DNA of 64,000 nucleotides from JASLEW01 sp035544895 (GTDB lineage: Bacteria > Acidobacteriota > Thermoanaerobaculia > Multivoradales > UBA5704). The position numbers and the translations under genes were made by a program. The stretch is from assembly GCA_035544895.1 (NCBI GenBank), contig DASZZM010000031.1, positions 124,001 to 188,000 on the forward strand. The letters run 5' to 3'. Positions 36,987-44,566 of this stretch are shown piece by piece. Under the pieces are notes generated by a model. It ran no database searches, was not told where the DNA came from, and was given only the letters and a program-made list of their open reading frames with translations. Each line of letters starts with the position of its first letter. The stretch's first letter is position 1.

Positions 36987-38457
36987 GGCCGGCTCCTCCG
37001 CGGTGATCGGCGGGCGAGACTGGCCTCTGCGTTCCCGGCTTGTCCGCGGGATGGGTCAGGATGACGATGGTCTCGTTCTGCGGCCGGAAGACCTCGCGCG
37101 CCAGCCGCTGCACGTCGGCAGGGGTGACGCGCTGGTACTGCGCGAAGTAGCGATCGATGTCCGCTAGATCCCCGGAGAGCGCGAGGAACTCGGTGACCTG
37201 GTCGGCGACCGCCCGCGGGGTATCGAGGCGGAGAGCGAAGGCATAGCGGACGTGCGACTTGACTCCCGCCAGCCGCTGCTCGTCAACCGGATTGGTCCGC
37301 AGCTCGCGAATGTGGCGGTCGATCGTTTCGCGAATCTTTCCGACCAGATCCTCGGACTTGGCCTGGGAGAGCACCATGAAAAGGTAGGGGTCGCGATGGT
37401 GCTGGGGGCCTCCCTGCAGGAAATCCACCCATTGCCTGTCGATCACCAGCTCGCGATAGAGCGGAGCGGATTCGCTGAACAGCAGCTCGCCGATGGCATC
37501 GAGGGCTGCCGAATCGACCGACCGCGTGGAGAAGGCGGGCATGTGATAGCCCAGCCAGATCCGCGGCCGTGTCGGGTTCGGCCAGTCGATGCGCGCCTCC
37601 TTGCGCTCGCTTTGCGGCGGCTCGGGCGCGACCGGCGCCGGCTGGTAGCCCTTCTTCCAGTCACCGAAGTAGCGCCGGGCGAGGGCGAACACGCGCTGCG
37701 CGTCGACGTCGCCCACGAGCATCAAGGTGCAGTTCTCGGGGCGGTAGAAACGGTTGAAGAACTGCAGGCTGTATTGGTAGTAGCCGGGCATCGCCTTGAT
37801 ATCCGCCACGAACCCGATGGTGGTGTGCTTGTAGGTGTGCCGGGTAAAGGCCAGGTCGCGGAGTTTCTCAACCATCGGCGTGTACGGGCTCGAGGCGCTC
37901 TTGTTGTATTCGCCGAGCACCGCCAGGGCTTCGGTGCGGAACGCCTCTTCGGAGTACTTGAGGTTCTTGAAGCGGTCCGACTCCATGTCCATTATGGTTT
38001 CGAGCTGGCTTGCCGGGCCGACGATGTAGTACCTGGTGACGTCGTCGGCGGTCGAGGCATTGGAGTCGGCGCCCATCCCCTTGATCGTCTCGTTGTAGCG
38101 ATCCTGCGAATACTTCTCCGTGCCGCGGAACATCATGTGCTCGAAGAAATGGGCGAAGCCGCTGTGGCCCGGCGATTGACCTGGGCGCGCCGGGTCCCTG
38201 CCCGGCGGCTCTACCTCGTCGCGCGAGCCGGTGCGCACCACCATGAAGAAGGCGACGGTGCCCGGACTGTCATAGGGAATGACGATCACCCGCAGGCCGT
38301 TGTCGAGCGACTTCTGCTGCACCCTGAAGGGAAAGACGCTGCCGTTCGCGCCCCCCGCACTCTCCGCGGGAGTGGCGGAGTGGGCCGCGGTGGTGGCGAT
38401 GGTCGCGGCCGCCAGCAGGACGAAACCCGCTGCCGCGAGACTGGTGGCGATGGGCAC
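36979..38457 (-). CDS. M16 family zinc metallopeptidase (catalytic)
   Basis: A 492-residue exported peptidase. The zinc site is HFFEH within GFAHFFEHMMFRGTEKYS, and the downstream third ligand region EALAVLGEYNK is present. Later motifs VGDVDAQRVFALARRYFG and PTRPRIWLGYHMPAF fit the family. The frame extends up to a TTG at 38481, but GTG 38457 has AGGAGG 8 bases upstream and begins a clean signal peptide (MPIATSLAAAGFVLLAAA), so it is preferred. An extra stretch PPGRDPARPGQSPGH sits just before the zinc motif, where relatives are shorter. It forms a two-gene unit with the inactive partner and is divergent from the HtrA protease gene. Confidence 0.92.
   Translation of the reverse strand: MPIATSLAAAGFVLLAAATIATTAAHSATPAESAGGANGSVFPFRVQQKSLDNGLRVIVIPYDSPGTVAFFMVVRTGSRDEVEPPGRDPARPGQSPGHSGFAHFFEHMMFRGTEKYSQDRYNETIKGMGADSNASTADDVTRYYIVGPASQLETIMDMESDRFKNLKYSEEAFRTEALAVLGEYNKSASSPYTPMVEKLRDLAFTRHTYKHTTIGFVADIKAMPGYYQYSLQFFNRFYRPENCTLMLVGDVDAQRVFALARRYFGDWKKGYQPAPVAPEPPQSERKEARIDWPNPTRPRIWLGYHMPAFSTRSVDSAALDAIGELLFSESAPLYRELVIDRQWVDFLQGGPQHHRDPYLFMVLSQAKSEDLVGKIRETIDRHIRELRTNPVDEQRLAGVKSHVRYAFALRLDTPRAVADQVTEFLALSGDLADIDRYFAQYQRVTPADVQRLAREVFRPQNETIVILTHPADKPGTQRPVSPADHRGGAGHD
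38189..38206 (+). repeat. Short palindrome GCCGGGTCCCTGCCCGGC inside the catalytic M16 gene
   Basis: An exact 18-base copy, again reading PGRDPA on the coding strand. It is part of a 12-15 residue insertion immediately before the conserved SGFAHFFEH segment. Its presence in the same codon phase in both M16 genes suggests in-frame insertion of a mobile palindrome. Confidence 0.7.
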
Positions 38458-38575
38458 CGAAAGAACCTCCTCCCTACCCAAGCAGGGCGCCTCATCCTAT
38501 CCTAGAGGCATGAGCACGCCGCCGCCACGCGCCGCTTTGCCGAGGCCTCTTTGCGACCTGCCGGGAGTGCCGCCA

Positions 38576-39883
38576 ATGGCGGGAGCGGCGGCCAGCCTCT
38601 CCAGGATCATCGCGCTCGCCTGCTTGCTGCTCGCCGGGCCGCTCGCCGCCCAGGCCGCCGCCCAGGCGTCGCGCCGCACGCCGGTGGTGGCGGTGGCCGA
38701 GAAGGTCTCCCCCGCCGTGGTCAACATCTCGGCCGAGTCGATGGTACGCGACGCCGACCCGTTCTTCGGTGGCTTCCTCTCGCCGAAGCGCCGCGCACAG
38801 GCGCTGGGTTCCGGCCTGATCGTCGATTCCAACGGCATCGTGGTGACCAACGCGCACGTGATCGAGGGCGCCTCGCGCATCGTGGTGACCTTGCTCGACG
38901 GCCGGGAGCTCGAAGCCGAGGTGGTCGGCTCCGATCGCGACGCCGACCTGGCGGTTCTCAAGGTTGCGGCCCGCGGCCTGCCTGCCGTGCCGCTGGGCAA
39001 GAGCTCCGACCTGCTGATCGGCGAGACGGTGGTGGCGATCGGCAACCCGTTCGGGCTCTCGCACACCGTCACCACCGGAGTGCTGTCGGCGGTTGGACGG
39101 ACCATTCCGTCCGAGAGCGGCGAGCGCCTGTACACCGACTTCCTGCAAACCGACGCCTCGATCAATCCGGGCAACTCGGGGGGGCCGCTGGTCAATATCG
39201 CCGGCGAGGTGATCGGCATCAATTCCGCCATCGTCTCGGGGGCCAACAGCATCGGCTTCGCAATCCCCGCCGGCCGCGCACGGCGGGTGGTCGAGGATCT
39301 CCTGCGCTTCGGCGAGCTGCGGCCGGCGTGGACCGGCGCGCGCCTGATGACCGTCGACGCCGAGCTGGCGCGGCGTTACGACCTGCCGGTCAAGCGCGGC
39401 GCCCTGGTTTCCAAGGTCTATCCCGGATCGCCGGCGGCGGTCGCGGGCCTGCAGGAGAAAGACGTGATCGTCGGCGTGGCGGGACGTCCCGCCGCCAACC
39501 GCGAGGATGTGATCACCGCTCTCTCCTCGGTGCCGGTCGAAAGCCCCCTGCAGCTCGACGTGCGTCGCCGCGCGGGACCGCTCAAGCTCACCCTGAGACC
39601 CATCCGGCCGCCGCAGGGGCTGGGGCTGCGCATCCTCGAGCGCAGCGTCGGCCTCGAGGTTGGCGGCGGCGGCGGCGAGCTGGCGGTCCTCCGCGTGGCG
39701 CGCGGCTCGGTCGCCGCCCAGAAGGGGCTGCGCGCGGGAGACCTGGTGCTGGGCGCCAACGGCCAGCGCGTGAGCACGACCGAAGAGCTCAGCCGAGAGG
39801 TGCTGCGCGGCCTCGAGCGCGGCGGCCTGTTGCTTGCGATCGAGCGGGGACGGTTTGTGTATAATTTAGACTTTCCGTTATAG
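38576..39883 (+). CDS. HtrA/Deg family periplasmic serine protease
   Basis: A 435-residue exported protease. The signal peptide is MAGAAASLSRIIALACLLLAG up to about AQA. The trypsin triad is visible as His in VVTNAHVIEG, Asp in SDRDADLAVLKV and Ser in NPGNSGGPLVN. Two PDZ domains follow (about 265-345 and 360-430). An ATG at 38510 is in frame, but its purine box is only 1 base away, whereas GGGAG lies 8 bases before the ATG at 38576 and a signal peptide begins there. It degrades or refolds misfolded envelope proteins and is divergent from the M16 pair. A hairpin follows the stop. Confidence 0.94.
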   Translation: MAGAAASLSRIIALACLLLAGPLAAQAAAQASRRTPVVAVAEKVSPAVVNISAESMVRDADPFFGGFLSPKRRAQALGSGLIVDSNGIVVTNAHVIEGASRIVVTLLDGRELEAEVVGSDRDADLAVLKVAARGLPAVPLGKSSDLLIGETVVAIGNPFGLSHTVTTGVLSAVGRTIPSESGERLYTDFLQTDASINPGNSGGPLVNIAGEVIGINSAIVSGANSIGFAIPAGRARRVVEDLLRFGELRPAWTGARLMTVDAELARRYDLPVKRGALVSKVYPGSPAAVAGLQEKDVIVGVAGRPAANREDVITALSSVPVESPLQLDVRRRAGPLKLTLRPIRPPQGLGLRILERSVGLEVGGGGGELAVLRVARGSVAAQKGLRAGDLVLGANGQRVSTTEELSREVLRGLERGGLLLAIERGRFVYNLDFPL

Positions 39884-39906
39884 CTGGCGTCAGCGGCCGA
39901 CGCCAG
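39884..39906 (+). terminator. Hairpin after the HtrA gene
   Basis: CTGGCGTC (39884-39891) and GACGCCAG (39899-39906) form a perfect 8-base stem with a 7-base loop, beginning right at the stop codon. No T-run follows, so it is at best a weak or Rho-assisted terminator. Confidence 0.45.
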
Positions 39907-39950
39907 GGCTGAACCGCCGCTGCGATGTGGCGGGAGAGGCCTACTCGAAG

Positions 39951-40056
39951 CATCGATCGGATCGCCCCCCGCAACCCCTCGATCCCCTTCCCACCCCTCC
40001 GGGGGGGAAGGGGACGCCCCCACCCCAGGCGCACGAACCAAGTTTTAGATCACCTG
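39951..40056 (+). repeat. Dispersed GC-rich repeat, copy C
   Basis: It contains GCATCGATCGGATCGCCCC, CAACCCCTCGATCCCCTTCC and GGGGGGGAAGGGGACGCCCC in order, followed by CACCCCAGGCGCACGAACC. It matches copy B (6783) closely and copy A (3258, minus strand) apart from that copy's internal insertion. It lies between the HtrA gene and ubiX. Confidence 0.75.
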
Positions 40057-40089
40057 GACTTCCCGCCGTAGGGGCACATACGATGGGCC

Positions 40090-40707
40090 ATGGCGCACCG
40101 CATCGCTCTGCTGGTCTCGGGAGCCTCGGGGATGCTGCTGCCTCGCCACGTGCTGGCGCGGCTGGCGGCGCATCCGGAGATCGAGTGCATCCACCTGGTC
40201 GTGTCGGCAGGCGCCAGCCAGGTGCTGCGTCACGAGCTCGGGCCCGACAAGACCGGTGCCGCCGATCTGGCCGTGGCTGCCGGGCTCGACGGCGGCGGGC
40301 TCGCCAAGCTGCGCTTCCATCGCGACGGCGAGCTGGACGCGCCGATCGCCTCCGGCAGCTACCGCTTGACCGGCACGGCGATCCTGCCCTGCAGTGCCGG
40401 CACGCTGGGCGCCCTCGCCAGCGGCTCGGCGCGGAGCCTCATCCACCGCGCCGGGGCGGTGGCGCTCAAGGAGGGCTGGCCGCTGGTCCTTGGCTTCCGC
40501 GAGACCCCGTACAGCCTGGTGCACGTCGAGAACATGCGGCGCCTGCTCGTCGCCGGCGCCACCCTGCTGCCGCCGGTTCCCGCCTTCTACATCGGCGGCG
40601 AGGACTTCGGCCGCTTCCTCGACCATTACACCCTGCGCCTCCTCGACCATTGCGGCATCCGGCTGGCCGGCGAGCCCGGGCTGCGGTGGGGCGGGCCGGA
40701 AGGCTGA
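40090..40707 (+). CDS. ubiX: Flavin prenyltransferase UbiX
   Basis: A 205-residue enzyme that joins a dimethylallyl unit to FMN to make the prenylated cofactor of UbiD-type decarboxylases. The flavin-binding start ALLVSGASGMLLPRHVL, the LPCSAGTLGALASGSARSL segment and the late ETPYSLVHVENMRRL and PPVPAFYI motifs are those of UbiX. No ubiD lies in this window. With mqnP and mqnE 6 kb away it fits menaquinone synthesis by the futalosine route, which also needs a UbiD-like decarboxylase. It converges on a cytochrome-like gene with a 2-base gap. Confidence 0.92.
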   Translation: MAHRIALLVSGASGMLLPRHVLARLAAHPEIECIHLVVSAGASQVLRHELGPDKTGAADLAVAAGLDGGGLAKLRFHRDGELDAPIASGSYRLTGTAILPCSAGTLGALASGSARSLIHRAGAVALKEGWPLVLGFRETPYSLVHVENMRRLLVAGATLLPPVPAFYIGGEDFGRFLDHYTLRLLDHCGIRLAGEPGLRWGGPEG

Positions 40708-40709
40708 CC

Positions 40710-41147
40710 TCACTCTCGACTGCCACGGCCCTGCCGAGCGAGGAAATCGCGAATAGCCTGCCGCTCCCGCTCGTCCTTGATGCGCGTGAAGAGCTTCTCC
40801 CGCAACCGCAGGATCGTGGCGGCGCGATCGAACGGCAGAGTGCCATACACCTTCCCGCCCGGGAAATGGCAGGGCTGACATCGTGCCTCGAGGAGCGGGC
40901 GAACCGAGGCGGCGAAGTCGGCGCCGTCGGAGGCGCTGGCTCGCGGGGCCGGAGGTGCGGCCGGGCCAGATACATGCATCGGCACGCTCGGGAGCGGGAC
41001 TACTGGCCTCGCCGATGACTGCGTGACCGCGCTCGGCGACGGGTTCTTCGGCCGCACCTGCCCGGGGTGCGAGCAGGCCATGGCGCCGATCGCGCCGATC
41101 GCGCCCAGGGCGAGCGTCAAGCCGAGGTGCGGCGAGAGAGCCTGCAT
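40710..41147 (-). CDS. Exported cytochrome c-like protein with one heme motif
   Basis: A 145-residue exported protein. A signal sequence ending AIGAMACSH could be a lipobox-type lipoprotein signal with the cysteine as lipid anchor. A Pro/Ser/Ala-rich linker (about 28-75) leads to a small domain with one heme attachment motif, CQPCH in EARCQPCHFPGGKVYG, as in the PSD1/cytochrome-type domains common in acidobacteria and planctomycetes. The frame opens at 41204, but the signal sequence begins cleanly at the ATG at 41147. No obvious redox partner is adjacent. Confidence 0.75.
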   Translation of the reverse strand: MQALSPHLGLTLALGAIGAIGAMACSHPGQVRPKNPSPSAVTQSSARPVVPLPSVPMHVSGPAAPPAPRASASDGADFAASVRPLLEARCQPCHFPGGKVYGTLPFDRAATILRLREKLFTRIKDERERQAIRDFLARQGRGSRE

Positions 41148-41367
41148 CGCAGGGATTCTACGCTCCCTGCCCAGGGCCGGCATGGCCCGCGCGCCGCTCG
41201 GCACACTCCTGGTGGAGTGGCGGGCACTATCGTGGAGCCCCGCTGCACCCCCGACATCGCATCCTGAGGAGCCGTCCTGTCTTGCAACAGGTACCCTGAG
41301 GTGGTGACACGGAATTCAATCCAGGGTCCCCGGGGCTGATAGGCTTCTGTCAAAGGGGACCTCCTCG

Positions 41368-42084
41368 ATGGGCATCAACCGACTTCCGTTTGTCCTGGCC
41401 GTGCTGGCTGTCGTGGTGCTCGCCGCGTCCGCGCTCGGGACGCGCGCACACCTATGGTCGTATCGCGGCGGATTCCAGGGGCTCCGGTTGGCGACCATCT
41501 GCGGGCTCATCGCGGCGGCCTGCGCGCTTGTTTCCCTGGCGGTTCCGAACCTGCGGTCAGGCGCGGCCGGCAGTCTCGTGGCAGGCATCGTGCTCGGGCT
41601 CGCCGTGGCCTACGTCCCGTGGCAGTTCATGCGCCAGGCGCGGGTCGTGCCGCCGATCCATGACATCTCGACCGATCTCATCGACCCGCCGGAGTTCGTT
41701 GCCGTCCTGCCCCTGCGCGCCGGCGCGTCGAACCCGGCAAGTCACGGCGGGGCCGAGGTCGCCGCCGCCCAGCGCCAGGGGTATCCGGACATCGAGCCGC
41801 TGCATCTCTCGGCACCTCCGGCGGCCGCCTTCGCCCAGGCGCTCGCCGCCGCGCGCGCCATGGGCTGGGACCTGGTCGCCGCGGACCCGCAATCCGGCCG
41901 GATCGAAGCCACGGCGACCTCCGCCTGGTTCGGCTTCAAGGACGACGTGGTGGTGCGGGTCAGGGCGGTGGCCGCGGGCAGCCAGGTGGACGTCCGGTCG
42001 GCCTCCCGGGTCGGCAAGAGCGACGTCGGCGCCAACGCCAAGCGGATTCGCGCCTATCTGGGAAAGGTCGCCGCCAGCCGGTAG
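41368..42084 (+). CDS. DUF1499 domain membrane protein
   Basis: A 238-residue protein. Three N-terminal membrane helices (about 6-23, 40-60 and 68-87) precede a DUF1499 domain recognised by IHDISTDLIDPPEFV and the C-terminal GRIEATATSAWFGFKDDVVV and VDVRSASRVGKSDVGANAKR. Function is unknown; members often lie near envelope or photosynthesis genes. A purine-rich GGGGACC box precedes the ATG. It stands alone, 73 bases before a zinc-finger gene. Confidence 0.85.
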   Translation: MGINRLPFVLAVLAVVVLAASALGTRAHLWSYRGGFQGLRLATICGLIAAACALVSLAVPNLRSGAAGSLVAGIVLGLAVAYVPWQFMRQARVVPPIHDISTDLIDPPEFVAVLPLRAGASNPASHGGAEVAAAQRQGYPDIEPLHLSAPPAAAFAQALAAARAMGWDLVAADPQSGRIEATATSAWFGFKDDVVVRVRAVAAGSQVDVRSASRVGKSDVGANAKRIRAYLGKVAASR

Positions 42085-42156
42085 GGGTTTGCGGCCGGAC
42101 GGGCATGCGTGCCACCACCTGCCCGACCCCGCCACGGCATCGAGGAGGCGAGCAAC

Positions 42157-42516
42157 ATGAAGCCTTGGTCGCGAAAGGACAAGAGCGGGCCTACCCCGGA
42201 CACGCTCCTGCACTGTTCGTTCTGCAACAAGTCACAGCGGCAGGTCAAGAAACTCATCGCGGGTCCGCGCGTCTTCATCTGCGAAGAATGCGTGGATATC
42301 TGCAACGATATCCTTGCCGAAGACCGGGCATCGAGTGCGGAGCCGCAGCCTTCTCCTACTCCAGTTCCCGCCTCTGCGGTCGTTTGCTGCCTGTGCAAGC
42401 TGTCCCTATCCGCGGATGAAGCGATCCTGGTCGGCGAGCGCGGCTTCGTCTGCACTACTTGTTGCGACGCGGTCGTGGAGGCCCAGCGTGACTCCGGGAC
42501 CGCCGGCTCCTCATAG
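42157..42516 (+). CDS. Stand-alone ClpX-type zinc-finger protein
   Basis: A 119-residue protein. Residues about 17-50 are a ClpX-like C4 zinc domain (CSFCNKSQRQVKKLI and CEECVDICNDIL) without any ClpX ATPase. A second pair of CxxC motifs (CCLCKLSL and CTTCCDAV, residues about 75-105) looks like another, more divergent finger. The ATG at 42157 has GGAGG 8 bases upstream; the longer frame from 42109 lacks a site. Such domains recognise ClpX substrates or partners, so it may be an adaptor for ClpXP. A lanthipeptide-like precursor gene follows 90 bases downstream on the same strand. Confidence 0.82.
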   Translation: MKPWSRKDKSGPTPDTLLHCSFCNKSQRQVKKLIAGPRVFICEECVDICNDILAEDRASSAEPQPSPTPVPASAVVCCLCKLSLSADEAILVGERGFVCTTCCDAVVEAQRDSGTAGSS

Positions 42517-42606
42517 GCCTTCGCGAGCCGCTCTCCTGGCGTCCCGCTCATCCTCGCCGCGGCACTGCTTTCTGGTAAAGCAACATCTCGTCAAAGGAGA
42601 ACGACG

Positions 42607-42762
42607 ATGAAGAAGCAGGCCAATGGCAAGAGCAAGCTGACTTTGAGCCGCGAGTCGATCCGCATGCTGGAGACCGGACAAGTCGTCCGCGTGGTCGGGG
42701 GAGCCAGCGGCGAAGATTGCACTGCGCACTTTACGAACTGCCACACCATCACCATCCCCTGA
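42607..42762 (+). CDS. Lanthipeptide-like RiPP precursor peptide
   Basis: A 51-residue peptide with a strong AAAGGAGA site 6 bases before its ATG. The basic N-terminus MKKQANGKSK is followed by a leader LTLSRESIRMLETGQ ending in VVGG. The core after GG, about 19 residues, holds two cysteines and several Thr/Ser (SGEDCTAHFTNCHTITIP). The L-x-x-R-E-x-x-R-x-L pattern and double glycine match the class I lanthipeptide-type precursors found as orphans in acidobacteria and Bacteroidetes. A peptide with the same plan is at 57051. No LanB, LanC or transporter genes are in the window, so modification is inferred from the family only. Confidence 0.7.
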   Translation: MKKQANGKSKLTLSRESIRMLETGQVVRVVGGASGEDCTAHFTNCHTITIP

Positions 42763-42839
42763 TCGGCCACCCGGCCCTCCGCGGCACGGCCGCCGCGCAG
42801 CGCGTCTCACGCCGCTGCCGGCGCCGCCGCGGCCAGCTG

Positions 42840-43190
42840 CTATTCGATCAGCGCGGCGAGCCGCTTCGGCGCGGTCATCCGGTAGCTCTCCTCCACCATG
42901 TCGGCGACGTGGCCCCAGTCGACTGCGACGTCGAGACGCACGCCCACCCATCCGCGATGGCCGACATAGGGCGGCACGAAAAACCTCCTGGCATCGGAGC
43001 CGACGAGGATCTCCTGGGTTCCCGGCAAGGCCTTGCAGCACATCGACGCGCGGCCGTCGGCGAACCAGATCGTGGCGAAGATCTTGTCCCGCACCCTGAA
43101 GGTGGGCTCTCCCCAAGTCTCCTTCTCGGTTGCCTCCGGTAAAGCCAGGCAGATCGCTCGCAAGCGCTCCAGCGGATCACGTCGCGCCAT
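42840..43190 (-). CDS. MmcQ/YjbR family protein
   Basis: A 116-residue protein of the MmcQ/YjbR family, a small CyaY-like fold with DNA-binding character. Landmarks are the N-terminal LRAICLALPEATEKETWGEP, the FRVRDKIFATIW strand and the C-terminal GWVGVRLDVAVDW and VEESYRMTAPKRL. Length is normal. It stands alone on the minus strand between the RiPP precursor and a DoxX gene; no functional link is evident. Confidence 0.88.
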   Translation of the reverse strand: MARRDPLERLRAICLALPEATEKETWGEPTFRVRDKIFATIWFADGRASMCCKALPGTQEILVGSDARRFFVPPYVGHRGWVGVRLDVAVDWGHVADMVEESYRMTAPKRLAALIE

Positions 43191-43273
43191 CGAGAATCTC
43201 CCTCCCGTCGTTCCTCGAGCTTGGGCGTGAATGTATCATCGCCAGGCTGGCCGTCTGAAAGGAGGAGACGCGA

Positions 43274-43660
43274 ATGCTTCCGCAATTGGCCCGCTTCACC
43301 GATCTCGGTCTTCTGCTGATGCGGCTGCTCGTGGCGCTGGTCTTCGCGAATAGCGGATGGAATCACCTCAAGGACCCGGAGGCCAGAGGCAAGAGCATCG
43401 GCCAGAGCAAAGGCTTCACGATCTTCCTCGGTGCCGCAGAGATCCTAGGGAGCCTCGGCGTGGCCTTCGGAGTCTTGACTCAGCTCGCCGCCGCCGGGCT
43501 GATCCTGCTCATGCTCGGCGCCATCCAGAAGAAGATCTTCGTGTGGAAGACTGGCTTCTGGGGCAAGGAGGGCCACGGCTGGCACTACGACCTCATCATG
43601 GTCGTCATGAACCTCGTCATCATCTTCACCGACGGCGGTCGCTACGTACTGTTGAGCTGA
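43274..43660 (+). CDS. DoxX family membrane protein
   Basis: A 128-residue protein with four predicted membrane helices, typical of DoxX/DoxD-like proteins. Landmarks are LLMRLLVALVFANSGWNHLKD near the start, the FLGAAEILGSLGVAFGVLTQ segment and the late HGWHYDLIMVVMNLVI. AAAGGAGGAG precedes the ATG at good spacing. Family members are linked to thiosulfate or quinone redox chemistry, but the specific role is unknown here. Confidence 0.88.
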   Translation: MLPQLARFTDLGLLLMRLLVALVFANSGWNHLKDPEARGKSIGQSKGFTIFLGAAEILGSLGVAFGVLTQLAAAGLILLMLGAIQKKIFVWKTGFWGKEGHGWHYDLIMVVMNLVIIFTDGGRYVLLS

Positions 43661-43684
43661 AAATCGGGCGCGCTGAGTCCCCCG

Positions 43685-44089
43685 TCACGGCGCTCGCGTC
43701 GCCACCACCTGTGCGCCGCGTTCCAGTTGCTGGCGGTCGAAGGTGACGAGCGGTATCGCCAGCAGGTCGGCCAGGGCGACATAGATGGCATCCGCGCCCC
43801 GCAGGCGACAGGCCACGGCGATCGCCGCCGCCCTGGCCGCAAGCCGTTCGTCGATAGGAAACAGCTCCAGTATGCGGCGGCTGCGCAGCAGCTCGATGAC
43901 AGCCATGGACGAGGAATGATCGATTGACGCTCGTGCGAGCGCAGCTCCCACCTCGGCGAGCAGGATCACCGGCGCGACGATCGGCTCTTCATCGATGCTT
44001 GCATCCGCGAACCAAGCGATTGCCGCAGGATGGCCGGGCTCGCGGTCGTTGAAGAGAGCCACGCAAGCGCTGGCGTCGAGGACTGGCAT
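43685..44089 (-). CDS. vapC: PIN-domain toxin (VapC-like)
   Basis: A 134-residue PIN-fold ribonuclease. The conserved acidic residues are visible: Asp in VLDASACVALF, Glu in LLAEVGAALAR, and Asp in RGADAIYVALA with a final Asp in VTFDRQQ. It lies 3 bases behind an antitoxin gene on the same strand, the standard VapBC arrangement. It would cleave RNA, often tRNA, when released from the antitoxin. Confidence 0.92.
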   Translation of the reverse strand: MPVLDASACVALFNDREPGHPAAIAWFADASIDEEPIVAPVILLAEVGAALARASIDHSSSMAVIELLRSRRILELFPIDERLAARAAAIAVACRLRGADAIYVALADLLAIPLVTFDRQQLERGAQVVATRAP

Positions 44090-44092
44090 CGG

Positions 44093-44362
44093 CTAACGCC
44101 GTTGCTCTTCTACCAGCTCAACGGCGGTCTTGGGCGATCGCCAGGCACGCCCGATGCGCCGGGCGAGCTCATCGATCTCCGCCATGACCTGTTCGACTTC
44201 CTCCTGCCGCCGCTCCCTGATGCCCTGAGCAGGGAGAGGCCGCAGCTCGGCGACCGGCTCGCCCCGCACCGTCACGACATAAGTGGCCTGGCTTTCGCGC
44301 ACCTCGCGCACGATCTCCGAGGCACGGTTCTTGAGCTCCCTGATGCCGATCTTTCCTGCCAT
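44093..44362 (-). CDS. vapB: Antitoxin of the Phd/YefM type
   Basis: An 89-residue antitoxin. The N-terminal DNA-binding part IGIRELKNRASEIVREVRES and the strand TYVVTVRGEPVAELRPL match the Phd/YefM family; the C-terminal half is charged and helical and would wrap the toxin. The frame extends to 44413, but the ATG at 44362 starts at the conserved MAGKIGIREL. A perfect-spaced promoter and a long palindrome lie upstream (44392-44442), as expected for self-repression. Confidence 0.9.
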   Translation of the reverse strand: MAGKIGIRELKNRASEIVREVRESQATYVVTVRGEPVAELRPLPAQGIRERRQEEVEQVMAEIDELARRIGRAWRSPKTAVELVEEQRR

Positions 44363-44391
44363 CTTAAACCCTCGTCCCGCAATGTGGTCCC

Positions 44392-44415
44392 GTGTAGCCA
44401 CCTGGGTGGCCACAC
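44392..44415. promoter_or_regulatory. Operator palindrome of the vapBC pair
   Basis: GTGTAGCCACC (44392-44402) and GGTGGCCACAC (44405-44415) form an 11-base inverted repeat around TG with one mismatch. It begins 29 bases upstream of the antitoxin start and touches the -10 hexamer, so a bound antitoxin complex would block transcription. Confidence 0.65.
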
Positions 44416-44442
44416 TCTAGGGTAACCCATGAGGGTAGTCAA
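44414..44442 (-). promoter_or_regulatory. Promoter of the vapBC pair
   Basis: On the minus strand TTGACT (44437-44442) and TAGAGT (44414-44419) are separated by exactly 17 bases, with the short palindrome GGGTTACCC in the spacer. This is one of the best sigma-70-like promoters in the window and is placed to drive the antitoxin-toxin pair. Confidence 0.6.
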
Positions 44443-44449
44443 GCGAACG

Positions 44450-44566
44450 TCAGGCAGGAAGAAGGTTTCTAAATCCAGCCTGCTCGAAGTGGCGGTCGTT
44501 GGTGAAGGCTTGGGAAATCCCGTTGTCCTCCATCACCAGGAAGCTCGCGCAGCTCTGCTCAGAGCT
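44450..44566 (-). pseudogene. C-terminal remnant of a PIN-domain gene
   Basis: The last 38 codons of a minus-strand frame read SCASFLVMEDNGISQAFTND followed by RHFEQAGFRNLLPA and a stop. This is the typical end of VapC-like PIN proteins, including the final acidic residue in TNDRHF. The upstream part of the frame (above 44566) has no PIN character, so the N-terminal two thirds are lost. It lies directly beside the intact vapBC promoter. Confidence 0.7.
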
